From positions 1 to 58,612 of the forward strand of contig CAUDNR010004279.1 of NCBI GenBank assembly GCA_958430865.1: a DNA stretch of 58,612 bases, given 5' to 3'. The translations under genes and the position numbers were made by a program. Below are positions 38,640 to 48,184 of this stretch, one piece after another (position 1 is the stretch's first letter; each line of letters starts with the position of its first letter). The notes beneath the pieces were generated by a model, which was given only the letters and a program-made list of their open reading frames with translations, was not told the DNA's origin and searched no databases. The stretch is from Entrophospora sp. SA101. Lineage: Eukaryota > Glomeromycota > Glomeromycetes > Entrophosporales > Entrophosporaceae.

Positions 38640-39190
38640 CACTAACTCCCGCGCTATTCCAACGCGGGTCATTAGTAAAAGCAAATTATAAAATAAAACC
38701 CTCTTTCTTAGCCGAGTTGGGAGTTCTCGTTACTTGGTAGATACAGTAAATTAATACTGCAACTGTAAATAATAATGGTGGGCATTGCTGACCTTATTAT
38801 GCTCCGCTAGAAATACTAAAACTAGCGGAGTTATTGAGTTGGAGCTACCTCCGAATTGGGTTGAGCCTAACCCGGAGGATATTTGGTCCCCAAGTTATTA
38901 GGTGGGAGTAAAACCGAATTTTCTGAGACTATTACCCACTAACCTTGGGAGGTTAGAGCCTGAAACGGCGACGAACCCGCGGCGATAGATTTGAGTGGCG
39001 GAATTACTCCCGTGTTAGCGGAGTAATCTTGGAGAGAAATTACTCTTATATTTGTCCAGCTCGCGGGGAATAACAATCAACAAAAGAAAACCCGCGAACT
39101 GGTTTGGCACCGGTTATTTAAGGACGTGCCAGCTCCCTTAGCCCAGTTTTTTAAGGAAGACTAGGTGCAACTTCCGGGGCTAGGCGGAGT
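38640..39190. ncRNA. candidate large structured non-coding RNA
   Basis: About 550 nt without an open frame, visibly richer in G and C than its surroundings, and packed with stems. Clear ones: 38648-38653/38663-38668 (CCCGCG, extended by ACTAA/TTAGT); 38802-38810/38822-38830 (9 bp, perfect); 38848-38878 (CCTCC and GGGTT with mates); 39003-39010/39020-39027 (8 bp); 39057-39067/39091-39101 (CCAG plus TCGCGGG with mates, one mismatch); 39106-39110/39126-39130. Loops on the plus strand are A-rich, which favours a plus-strand RNA. I do not see RNase P, tmRNA, SRP or group I/II core motifs. The minus reading would be the 3' UTR of the 39192-41794 operon. Confidence 0.5.
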
Positions 39191-39191
39191 G

Positions 39192-39404
39192 TTAAAAAAT
39201 AGCCATTTTTTCTGGTTTGGGTTTGGCTCCGTTATCTTTGCCATTTTTACCATTACGGAGACAGCACTCGCATAGTTTAGCAAAGACTTGGCTGATTTCT
39301 TTGCCTTTCCCACACTGGCCACACTCCTTAGCCAGGAGGATGGCTATCATTACTAGTAAAAAGAGGTTAGTAGTTAGCGAAATGGCTAATAATACTGCCA
39401 GCAT
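39192..39404 (-). CDS. small membrane protein with Cys-rich loop, 70 aa
   Basis: The ATG at 39404 lies 5 nt after the stop of the large gene before it. One N-terminal transmembrane helix (LAVLLAISLTTNLFLLVMIA) is followed by CGQCGKG, CECC and a Lys-rich end. Four to five Cys in a short region suggest metal or disulfide binding. Function unknown. Confidence 0.5.
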   Translation of the reverse strand: MLAVLLAISLTTNLFLLVMIAILLAKECGQCGKGKEISQVFAKLCECCLRNGKNGKDNGAKPKPEKMAIF

Positions 39405-39409
39405 GGTCT

Positions 39410-41794
39410 TTATTTAGTTGTCTCTTTTTCTTCCTCATCAGTTTTAGTTTCCGCGGTTTCTTCACCGCTTCATCATTTTTTAATACTATTTCCGAATAGC
39501 AGTAATCCGCCGATTATTAAAGTGAGCGGAACACCGATTCCGATATAGTATCACTTGTATTTGTCAAAATGACCTGGTTCGGTATTAGGAGTGCCGGTGC
39601 CGTTGTTTTCGCTGACGGGTTTGGTTAACAAGGCTTCGGTTATTTTGCCAATTGCCGTCTGATAAAGGAACTTCTCGAAATTACCTCCGGCTTTCTTATC
39701 CTCAGCGGTTAATTCATAACTATCCACTTCTTTCTTACCACCTAGTTCACTTCAGGCATAATGTAAGTGGCGTTCGGCTTTTTTAGTATCATCTAGTTTA
39801 TAGTATTCCCATTGGTGGATATAAAGAATTACCGCGGCTGGGTCTTTTTCCTTAATCAGTTCAGTTAGGGAGGTTAATTTATCATCCTTGCCCTTAATAA
39901 AAGCCAAAAAGTCATCGTTTACTTTGTCAATAGTGCCGTCAGTTTTGAGAACGCAAATTTTTTTCAAAAGAGTATTGACACTGGCGGTATTGGTAAAGGC
40001 ATCTTGGCCGTCTTTTTTGGCTTTTCACTGGGTTATTTTATCATCAGTAAAAGCCGTTTCTAAGCCGGCGTCAATGGTTTTTAAATTATTGCGTCAGTCA
40101 GTATTAGTTTGGGTCGGACTGTCTTGTTTTAATGCCGCTTCAATATCTCGTAAGGCTTCGCTATCGCGTTCGGTCAGTTGGATTAACTTGGCTAATTCCA
40201 CAAAGTCATCGCGTCAGACTGTTAGACCTCCGATTAACTGGTAATCTTCCTTAATTTTCGTAATAGCTTGCTGATTGTCATATTTTCCTTCGCTAACATA
40301 AGCATATTCGGCAAAAAGACGACACTTTAACTTATTGACTTTCTCAATAATTTGCTGCACTGCCGTATAAGCCGTTTCTTCTTCGGTCTGGTCGCTGGGT
40401 AAGGTCTCATCCCCATCATTTACTAAGCAGCGAATATTACTTAATAATTGCTCAATTTGGTGCAGTTCTATTAGTGGGCGACGATTATCTTGGCTAGTAG
40501 TTTGGATAAAACCTTGGGCTAAGTTATATTTCTTTAACTCGGCCCGTTGTTTAGTTAAGATTTCAGCGGTAAATTTTTTAATTTCGGCCGCTTGAGTAAT
40601 TAACTCGGTTTGCTTAGTAATAACTTCCTCTTGCTGAGCTTCGATATCCGCTTTTAACTGGGCGTTGCGGGTTCCTCCCGTGCTTTTTTCTTCCTCCAAT
40701 TCATCAATTAAAGTTTCTACTCCGGCGGGGTTTTCCGGTAATTCCCAGTGAGTGCGAAAAGTAGTTTGGTCGCGTAAATCATTAAATAATTGCTGATTGG
40801 GGAGCCGGTAAAGGAAGCCGTTATTTTAGCACGGTTTTTTTCTTCCCCAAAAACTAAACTGGCTAAATTTAATCAGCCTTTTAAGCCATCAGTAATGGCA
40901 ATTTCTTGACTAGTTGAGCCCGTTTTATAAAGGGTAGTTTTACTGCTGTCGGTTACTTTAATACCATAATCGGCTAATTCCGAGCTGGTGTAAGCTTCCC
41001 CACTGGGGCAAATGGCTCACTTTTCACTTTGGGTTATTTTGTTTTTATCTTCCACTTCACTAATGAGCGCGTCAGTATTTAATTTCGCTAATAAAGCAAA
41101 GACTGAGGCAAATTGCAAGGGATTGGCAGTATAAGGGGTATTAGTAGTTCCCGTTTGCTCTTTGGTATAGGTTTGCGGCAAGTCATAAGTTTTTTTCGTT
41201 AATTCTTGGCCGCCTTTTTGGTTCATCTGTTTAATAGCTGTCCCTTGCTCTTTGATGTGGTCAATGGCATTTTCTAAGGTGGTTTTATCCGTCCCAATAT
41301 ATTTAGCACTGAATTTGGCTTTATCAATATTAGCGACTTCGTAAACTACTTTGGCTAGTAAACGGATCGCTTGCTCTTCGGTAATAGTTCAACTTTTTTC
41401 CGCTAACTGAGTAGAGGTTATCGGAATAATCATAAGTGGTAGCTCCCTGAGTATAAGTAGTGGGGTAATGGTTAGTTATTTTGGTTTCCCAACTATATTC
41501 ATTAGTGCCGGTGCCATCGCCTAAGAATTTTTGCCCTTTGACCGGGTAAGTGTTCTTGCTACCAGTGGTTCCTAAACTAGCCAGTTCCTTTTGAGCTCCG
41601 CGGTAATGGGCGTAAACATTCTTTAAGTTAGCTAGCTTGGCTTTTTTAGTTTTAATTTCTTGTTCTGCCTTTTGCTTAGCTTGCTCTAATTGGTCGGTTT
41701 TTTCTAATAATTTAGTTAATTGGTCTTGTTTAGTTGGGTCTAAAATTAGACTTAGTTGTTTTAGTTTGCTATTTTTTTTGTTTATATTTACCAT
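39410..41794 (-). pseudogene. large tail-anchored protein gene with two opposing frameshifts
   Basis: The frame from ATG 41794 starts with a coiled coil (LLEKTDQLEQAKQKAEQEIK) and stops at 41330. At an A6 run (41397-41402 region) the coding sense shifts by one. It runs from about 41395 to 40830 in the second frame, then returns to the first near 40825-40835 and stays open to TAA 39410-39412. In all it is about 790 codons with many TGA-Trp. The middle is polar and Thr/Gln-rich with coiled coils. Near the C terminus is one membrane helix (WYYIGIGVPLTLIIGGLLLF), and the end is acidic and Lys-rich. GC is higher than in most neighbours. Surface or adhesin-like role is possible. Two small indels may be errors or real slippage. 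Confidence 0.6.
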
Positions 41795-42442
41795 ATTTTT
41801 TTTTGTTATATTTCGGGGCGGACCCAGTTAAAAGGTTAATCACGATACAATTAAACGAACAATAACCAAAAACTTTGGTCCGCGGGGGGTTTTTTTGTAG
41901 TTTACGGAGACTGTGTTCCTGTTTTTGGTAAAATTAGAATATAATAACTTGGCACTTTTCTTTTTATTTTTCTTTTCTAAAAAGGTTAAATTTAAGGTGA
42001 GTTATTACAAGGTAACGGTAAAAGTGAGTAAGGGGGGTGGAGGTTATTGACCCCAACCAAAAAACTCTCCTCTTACCGTCCAAACTGACTGAAAATATTA
42101 ACCACTTTTCTCACGCAGTTAAAAAACTGGTTCCGAAAGTAGAAAATACTGCGGTCAGATTAAAGATATAAAAAAATAATTAGCCTATTTGTTCAGTAAT
42201 TATTTCTCTATTTTGTTCCTACTAGCGGGTACACCCAATGACTATCCTCTTTTTTACTCTAACTTGATAAAATAAGTTTCCAAAAGAGTATTTGCTTCCG
42301 CGGAACTTATTCTCTCTAATTGATTTTCCAATTAGATTAGCAAGAATCTTTTTTGTTTTTTTACAGAGGTCTTTTAACCCTCTGAGGGAAGAAGATAGTT
42401 AAAAACAAAAACTTTTAGAATTTTCTTTATTATTGCCAAATC
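41795..42442. other. non-coding stretch with inverted repeats
   Basis: No gene is seen in 648 nt. A long inverted repeat closes 41818-41824 (GCGGACC) with 41877-41883 (GGTCCGC), and on the plus strand G6 and T7 (41890-41896) follow, like a terminator or attenuator. A second stem joins ACGGTAA (about 42017) with TTACCGT (about 42074), around a G-rich arm. Further small stems lie at 42118-42160 and 42260-42330. It borders the duplicated thiI fragment. It could be a second structured RNA, or the leader of the minus-strand gene at 41794. Confidence 0.4.
41818..41896 (+). terminator. inverted repeat with G6T7 tail
   Basis: A 7-bp stem with a 52-nt loop is followed by GGGGGG and TTTTTTT on the plus strand. 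The long loop is unusual for a plain terminator. No plus-strand gene precedes it, so it may terminate an unrecognised plus-strand RNA. Confidence 0.35.
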
Positions 42443-42872
42443 TCAACCAGTTTTAACGGAAATTAGTCATATTAGTCAAGAAAAATATCGCTTAATTATT
42501 TTAAAAAGGATGTTTATTCGCTTAGCTTGCCGGTTAGCCGAAAAGTTAGCAATTATTGCCTTAGCTACCGGTGATTCCTTAGCCCAAGTGGCTTCCCAAA
42601 CGGTCGAAAGTTTAACCGTGATTTCCCAAGTTAGTTCCTTAATTATTTTTCGACCCTTAATTAGTTTCAATAAGCAAGAAATAATTCAACTAGCCCAAAA
42701 AATTGATACTTATTCTCTGGCTTTGGCTAGTTATCAAGATTGTTGTAATTTATTTGAACCACGTCATCCGGTAACTAAACCTCGGCTAGCAATAACCGAA
42801 AGTTTAGAAAAAGAAATTTTATGACAAGTCATTTTAGAGCATATTATGCAAAAAATTAATTCTAATTCGTAA
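42443..42872 (+). pseudogene. 3' fragment of thiI
   Basis: The duplicated piece encodes the last 143 or so residues of ThiI (including DCCNLFEPRHPVTKP), but without the N-terminal domains or the PP-loop. No start is apparent apart from an internal ATG at 42510. It is immediately followed by truA. Not expected to be functional; exact identity implies a recent event. Confidence 0.85.
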
Positions 42873-42877
42873 AATTT
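42443..42877 (+). repeat. 435-bp direct repeat, copy 2 (thiI fragment)
   Basis: Identical base for base, as far as I can read, to 25583-26017, offset 16,860 bp. The copy begins abruptly inside the PP-loop domain and ends 5 nt past the stop codon. Confidence 0.9.
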
Positions 42878-42930
42878 ATTCACTATGTTATTAACTTATT
42901 ACAAAAAAAAGATTTAAACTAGAAGCAGAA

Positions 42931-43710
42931 GTGAAGGACAAAAAAAACATAACTTATTCTTACTTAACGACTATTGCTTATGATGGTAGTGATTTTGCTG
43001 GCTGAGCCAAACAGCCCAATAAATTTACCGTTCAAGGATATATTGAAAATATTCTTAGTAAAGTTTTTTCGCAAAAAATCAGCGTTTTAGGTGCTAGTCG
43101 CACTGACAAAGGAGTTCATGCCCACGACCAAAATTTCACCTTGCGGCTTAATCTATCTTTCACAGAAAGAAAATTACTCAACTTATTAAAAAAAATTCTT
43201 GCCAAATACCTCTTGGTCAAAAAAGTTAAAAAGGTAACTAGTAGTTTTCACCCAATTCGAAGTGTTATCAAAAAAGAATATCGCTATTTTATTAATGTTG
43301 GAAAATATAATACTTTTCAAAAAAAATATCGCTGAGAGTATAATCGACCACTGGAAACTAAAAAACTAAATGATATTTTACAAGTCTTTCGCGGAAAACA
43401 CAATTTTTTTAACTACTGTTACTGTCGCTGACGAGAGCGGGAAAAAACTAATACAGAACGGGAAATTATTTCGTTAAAAAGTTGAAAAAGAGGAAATGTC
43501 CTAATAATTAGTATTATGGCTAGAAGTTTTCTCCGTTACCAAATTAGAGCCATAATTGGTGAAGTTATTAATTGTTACGAAAGAAAACAAACTATTAAAA
43601 ACTTAGTTGAAAAATTAATTAATTTTGCTGAGAAAAATTACAAATACAAAAATATTGCCCCGGCCGCTGGTTTATATTTGTGAAAAATTAATTACTTGTC
43701 GACTTGCTAA
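42931..43710 (+). CDS. truA: tRNA pseudouridine(38-40) synthase TruA
   Basis: This 259-residue enzyme modifies positions 38-40 of the anticodon arm. The start is the GTG at 42931 (then KDKKNITYSYLTTIAYDGSD). The catalytic Asp lies in GASRTDKGVHA (about residue 58), and the FAGWAKQP and VQGYIENIL motifs precede it. The C-terminal half has RSFLRYQIRAIIGEV. Many Trp are TGA. In many Mollicutes truA follows ecf transporter genes; here a thiI fragment is upstream and uvrB is convergent. Confidence 0.93.
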
Positions 43711-43753
43711 ATCTAAAATTGTGTTGTGAAAAGCAAGTTGTGCTTGGTCGAAT

Positions 43754-45850
43754 CTAAATTCCCAAGTCAATTTTTTCATGTTCATTTTCCAGTTTTTTAT
43801 CATTTTTTTTCGGAGCGATAAACTTGTCTATCAATGATAAAATATGGTTGTTTGTCTCTCCTTTTCTTAAATCAACGAGAGCATTACGAAAGGCGGAGGC
43901 TTGGTCAAAAGCGAAAGCCCGAGCGGTTCTTTTCATACTTCCTCCGAGGCTTTTAATTAATTTAGTTAACTCTTTTTCGGTCATTGCTCCCGTTTGAGCT
44001 TTTTCCACTAAAATAGATATTTCTAGGTCAAGCACGATATCTTTAACTGGCTTTTGGACAGTTTGAGGAGTAATGTTCTTTTGTAGGTTATATTCCTCTT
44101 GAATTTGGCGGCGGCGTTTAGTTTCTTCCATCGCCTCTAACATATTACTAGTAATTTCGTTAGCATAAAGTATAACCTTGCCGTTACTATTGCGCGAGGC
44201 TCGGCCAATTATTTGAATTAGCGAGCGAGCATCCCGTAGAAACCCGGGTTTATCAGCGTCCAAAATGCAGACCAAAGAGACTTCTGGTAAATCTATTCCT
44301 TCTTTTAGCAAATTAATTCCCACTATGACATCATATATTCCTCGTCGTAAACTAGTTATGGCTTGATACCTTTCGAATACTTCTAAGCGACTATGCAAAT
44401 ATACTACTCTAATATCTTTTTCTTGTAGATAGCGAGCAATATCCTCAGACATGATAATGGTTAAAGCATAAACAAGCACCTTTTCTCCCTTGGCACTTCT
44501 TTCTTTTATTTCTTCCATAATATTTGCAATTTGGTTACGACAATTCCTTACTTCAATTTGGGGGTCAAGCAGACCAGTAGGGCGAATAATTTGTTCGATT
44601 GGTTGAAAACCTACTTTGGTTAATTCAAATTCTCTGGGAGTGGCTGAAACATAAATGAGATAATCATTTTTCTGGAAAAATTCTTCTTGGTTAAGAGGTC
44701 GGTTGTCAAGAGCCGAAGGCAAGCGAAAACCATGTTTCACTAGCGTTTCCTTGCGCTTGCGGTCAGTATTATACATGGCTGTTACTTGGGGAACGGTAAT
44801 GTGCGATTCATCAATAAAAGTTAAAAAACCCTCCGGAAAGTAGTCGAGTAAAACAAAAGGAGTTTCGCCAGTTTTTCGTCCGTCAAAATAACGAGAATAA
44901 TTTTCGATGCCGGGACAAAATCCCATCTCTTGTAAATTAAATAAATCTTCCTGAACTCTTTTTTCTAACCTCTCGGCTTCGAGGAACTTTCCTTCTTGCT
45001 CAAAGTTTTTTTTTGCCCCGGCCAGTTCTTTCCTAATTTTAATTAAGGTCTCGGCCAGTTCTTCGCCTTCCTCACCAACATAATCTTGGCTAGGCGGAAT
45101 GGCAATTTCCCGCAATTCCCTTATTTTTTGCCCTGTTTGTTTATTCTTTTTTTCTATTTTGTGGATTTTATTTTTACTGAGGCTGATTTGAAAGTAATAA
45201 TTTTCTTCCCAGCCCAACATAAAAAAAATGTTATCATCGTTTATATCATAGGTGCCCGAATTAATTTTCTTGTTCCTTTTATAGCCTAAGCAAAGTAATT
45301 TTCTTTCTAATTTTCCTGGTTCTATTTCTTGCCCTTTTTCTAAATGGATAACTACTTTCCGATAAGAAACGGGATTAAAACAGCCGTAAATAGCCGCTAC
45401 CGAAGCCACGACAATTACATCTTGGTTAGTAACCAGGGCGTTTAAAGTTTTTAACCGCATTTTAGCAATATTATTATTACGCTGAACTTTTTTGCTTATA
45501 TAACCAGGTTCGTCACCAAGAGACCACTTTCCCTCCTTCATGGTGGCTGAGGGTATATAAGCCTCTGGGCGGTAATAATCAAAATAAGAAACATAATATT
45601 CCACTTTGTTGTGGGGGAAAAACCCTTGCATTTCTTGGTAGATTTGCATGGCAAGTGTTTTGTTATGAGCCAAAATTAAAGTGGGTTTTTGGACTTGTTG
45701 GATGACATTAGCCATGGTAAAAGTTTTACCAGTGCCGGTTGCTCCTAGTAGAACTTGTTCTTGCTGTCCGCACTGAATGCCTGCAACTAGTTTTTTGATA
45801 GCCTGTGGTTGGTCGCCTTGGGATTGAAAATCACTTACGAGTTGGAACAT
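43754..45850 (-). CDS. uvrB: excinuclease ABC subunit B
   Basis: This 698-residue DNA-damage recognition helicase of nucleotide excision repair has Walker A GATGTGKTFTM near residue 36, the beta-hairpin region YYVSYFDYYRPEAYIP, helicase box FIDESH, and motifs VIVGINLLKEGIDLPEV and IQIIGRASRN. The C-terminal UVR motif that contacts UvrC is diverged (FAFDQASAFRNALVDL), and a Lys/Glu-rich end follows. Starts MFQLVSDFQSQGDQPQAI. No uvrA or uvrC in the window. Length normal. Confidence 0.96.
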   Translation of the reverse strand: MFQLVSDFQSQGDQPQAIKKLVAGIQCGQQEQVLLGATGTGKTFTMANVIQQVQKPTLILAHNKTLAMQIYQEMQGFFPHNKVEYYVSYFDYYRPEAYIPSATMKEGKWSLGDEPGYISKKVQRNNNIAKMRLKTLNALVTNQDVIVVASVAAIYGCFNPVSYRKVVIHLEKGQEIEPGKLERKLLCLGYKRNKKINSGTYDINDDNIFFMLGWEENYYFQISLSKNKIHKIEKKNKQTGQKIRELREIAIPPSQDYVGEEGEELAETLIKIRKELAGAKKNFEQEGKFLEAERLEKRVQEDLFNLQEMGFCPGIENYSRYFDGRKTGETPFVLLDYFPEGFLTFIDESHITVPQVTAMYNTDRKRKETLVKHGFRLPSALDNRPLNQEEFFQKNDYLIYVSATPREFELTKVGFQPIEQIIRPTGLLDPQIEVRNCRNQIANIMEEIKERSAKGEKVLVYALTIIMSEDIARYLQEKDIRVVYLHSRLEVFERYQAITSLRRGIYDVIVGINLLKEGIDLPEVSLVCILDADKPGFLRDARSLIQIIGRASRNSNGKVILYANEITSNMLEAMEETKRRRQIQEEYNLQKNITPQTVQKPVKDIVLDLEISILVEKAQTGAMTEKELTKLIKSLGGSMKRTARAFAFDQASAFRNALVDLRKGETNNHILSLIDKFIAPKKNDKKLENEHEKIDLGI

Positions 45851-45899
45851 ATAAAAGAGTTTTATTAAAAAACTAGAAATTTAAAAAAAATTGGTTAAG

Positions 45900-46880
45900 T
45901 TAATTTTTTTCTTTTTTCTTTTTCATTAACAAAATTAGGCAAATAAGTCCAATTAGCACGGCTGCTATTCCTAAACCAATGGCTCAATTAACTTTATTAT
46001 TACTGTTGTTTTTCGCAGAAGTGGGATTATTGCCTTTTTCTTTCTCGTCAACCAATTTTTTCCGTTTTTTCTCATTTTCTTCAAGTGAGCGATGATTATC
46101 AGTTAGTAGAACTTTGGTCAATTCTTTTTCGGTCGGACTCGATTCCGAGTTGGCTAATTTTTGTTCTAATTCGTGCTTTTGCTTTTCCAGGAAGGTTTTT
46201 TCTTCCTCTAATTTACTGATGCGATGATTTTTGTCGTCAGTAGAATTCGGGATTTGGCTCGGTTTTTCCGGTGACCGAGGAGAGTTTGGCTGTTCTAATT
46301 TAGTTTTGACTTGCTCGATAATTTTTGTAAAATCTTCAAATAAGTAGATAAATTTCCTTATAAACTCGTCTGGCGTACCTCCTGCGTCAGGAAATTTTTT
46401 TTCACCTTCTTGAAAATAGTTCCTTATATTTCAAATCAAATTATAACTTTCATTATCCTTAACAATTTGGATAAAAAGTTCATTACAAAAATGGTCGTCG
46501 TTCCACCAACCTTTGGCTTTTTGGCGGCGGATTTTTATAGTAGTTAAATCGGGCTCATAGTTTATCCGAGTTTGGTGATGTTGGTTTATTCGTCGCACAA
46601 TATAGTCCAGTCATTCTTCATAAGTTCTATTTCCGAAATCAGACCATTTTCGGTTACGGAATTCAGGATCACAACTACTAAGGTGTTGTTGTAAAGAATT
46701 CACTAGACTAGCCAAAGCCAAGGTATTTCCTAACTTTATATGTAAATCATAAAAATAGATGACTTTTATTAATTCTTCTCGTTCAACTTGGTCGGAAATT
46801 TTTTTTGCTTCTGTTCACAAAAATCTTTTGAATTCTTTGTTTCAGTCATTAAATTCAGTTTCAGTTATTTTTTGATTCAT
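45900..46880 (-). CDS. tail-anchored coiled-coil protein, 326 aa
   Basis: The ATG at 46880 opens a frame with six or so TGA-Trp. Residues 1-195 form a helical, Trp-rich domain (with RKWSDFGNRTYEEWLDYIVR). A Pro/Ser linker (PNSPRSPEKPSQIPNS) and a coiled coil (KLEEEKTFLEKQKHELEQKL) follow. The C terminus is one membrane helix (WAIGLGIAAVLIGLICLILL) plus MKKKKEKN. It is divergent from the similar gene at 46902, with a (TA)9 tract filling the gap. Function unknown. Confidence 0.6.
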
Positions 46881-46884
46881 ATGC

Positions 46885-46902
46885 TATATATATATATATA
46901 TA
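46885..46902. repeat. (TA)9 tract between divergent start codons
   Basis: Nine TA units fill nearly all of the 21 bp between the ATG of the minus gene (46880) and that of the plus gene (46902, whose A is the last base of the tract). Length changes would alter spacing for both genes. Confidence 0.8.
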
Positions 46903-48179
46903 TGACAGACAAGAAAGAAGACATTAAAAATTTTCTAATTAAAGCCTTTAAAGGCGAAATTAATGAAGCCGCCGGGCAAAAAATAAAACAAACCTTAATG
47001 AATTACAGCTGGGAAGAATGGCGGGATTTAAAAATTATAATGAAAGACCTCGCTAAAGAAGCCATCGACGAACAAATCGATAAAATTCCGGTTGCGAAGC
47101 TACCTAGCGAGTGAAGAACGACGCTCAAAGAATTTTCTCACTCAGCCGTCAATCTCTTTTTGGCTATTTTCAATGAAGAAGTATTTTACCAAGGTATCCT
47201 TTTGGAAAAGCAAAGTGGATTAAGCCAAGAGGAGAAAATAAAACTAATTCTGCCGGTCCTCGCTCACCAAATCGACCAAGTCGCCGCTCGTGGTAATTAT
47301 CAAAAACCTAAAAATTACCACAAAGTAGAAGTTAGTGTAGTGAAGAAAGTTAAAAAAATTGTTTCCGAAGTTCAAGGAGCGATTATTCGGAAAAGATTTG
47401 GGGAAAAATTAAGTGACGCTGAGACAAAGCAAATGGCAAGTAAGTTAATGAATACTTTGGAAAGTTTGACCGAAGAAGAAATAATTTTACTGAAAGAAAA
47501 AACCAAATTATTTTTAGCAAAATTGATAAACAACTATGCTCCACCACAAATTAAAAACTCACCCGAGGTTATGAAATTAATTAATTCTTCCATCAATTTA
47601 GTTCTGGCTCTCAGTGATGAAAAAGTGCTTAAAAATGTCATTAATTTAATGGTGAAATCAGGAAAATTAGCCTTGCAAAATCCCCAAGCATTTAAAGGCA
47701 AGTCTCCTTTTGTTATCGCACAAGAAGCCGGATTAGAAGGAGATGTAAAAGACTTAATTACTGGTTTAACTAATCATTTCAATAAATTAGCCGGTGAAGG
47801 AGAACAAAATAATAACCTACTAACCAACCAAGAAACAATAATTCAAAACCTATCTTCCCAACTGGCTAACTATCAACCAACCTCAGGCGGAGATAATGAT
47901 TTTTGTAATATTTTGAGTGATAATTTATTAACCAAAGGCTTGACTAATTCTTTTGATAATAATTCGGGTAATAAAGAGTTAACTGAGGAAAACATACTAA
48001 ACGACTTCAAAGAAGTATTTACCACTACCCAAAGCAAAGAAAAATGATATAAAAGAGGTTGAGTAATCGGCTGCTTTGCCCTGGGTGCCTTTCTAATTGG
48101 TGGGTTAGCCGTATGATTATTTTTCCGCAAGAAAAAAAGAGCCGAAAAAGATTTATTAGTTAAAGGAATTTATCACTAA
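46902..48179 (+). CDS. tail-anchored helical protein, 425 aa
   Basis: A single frame from ATG 46902 with five TGA-Trp. The body is almost entirely helical (KVKKIVSEVQGAIIRKRFGE, SINLVLALSDEKVLKNVINL), followed by a Asn/Ser-rich linker. The C terminus is a membrane helix (WVIGCFALGAFLIGGLAVWL) and tail FFRKKKRAEK. It shares its layout, but no clear sequence, with the divergent gene at 45900, and ends 5 nt before the next gene. Family unknown. Confidence 0.6.
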
Positions 48180-48184
48180 TATTT

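Noticed and set aside
38640..39190. RNase P RNA, tmRNA, SRP RNA, or group I/II intron
   Set aside because: I looked on both strands for the conserved cores (for example GAGGAAAGTCC, tRNA-like ends with TTCGA, GGTCAG..GGAAG, domain V) and found none.
40000..40300. Plus-strand ORF opposite the large membrane-anchored gene
   Set aside because: A shadow frame; the minus strand has a continuous coiled-coil protein with TGA-Trp.
41877..41896. T-box leader (GGTCCGCG resembling the T-box sequence)
   Set aside because: Only a partial match, and no aminoacyl-tRNA synthetase or amino-acid gene follows on the plus strand.
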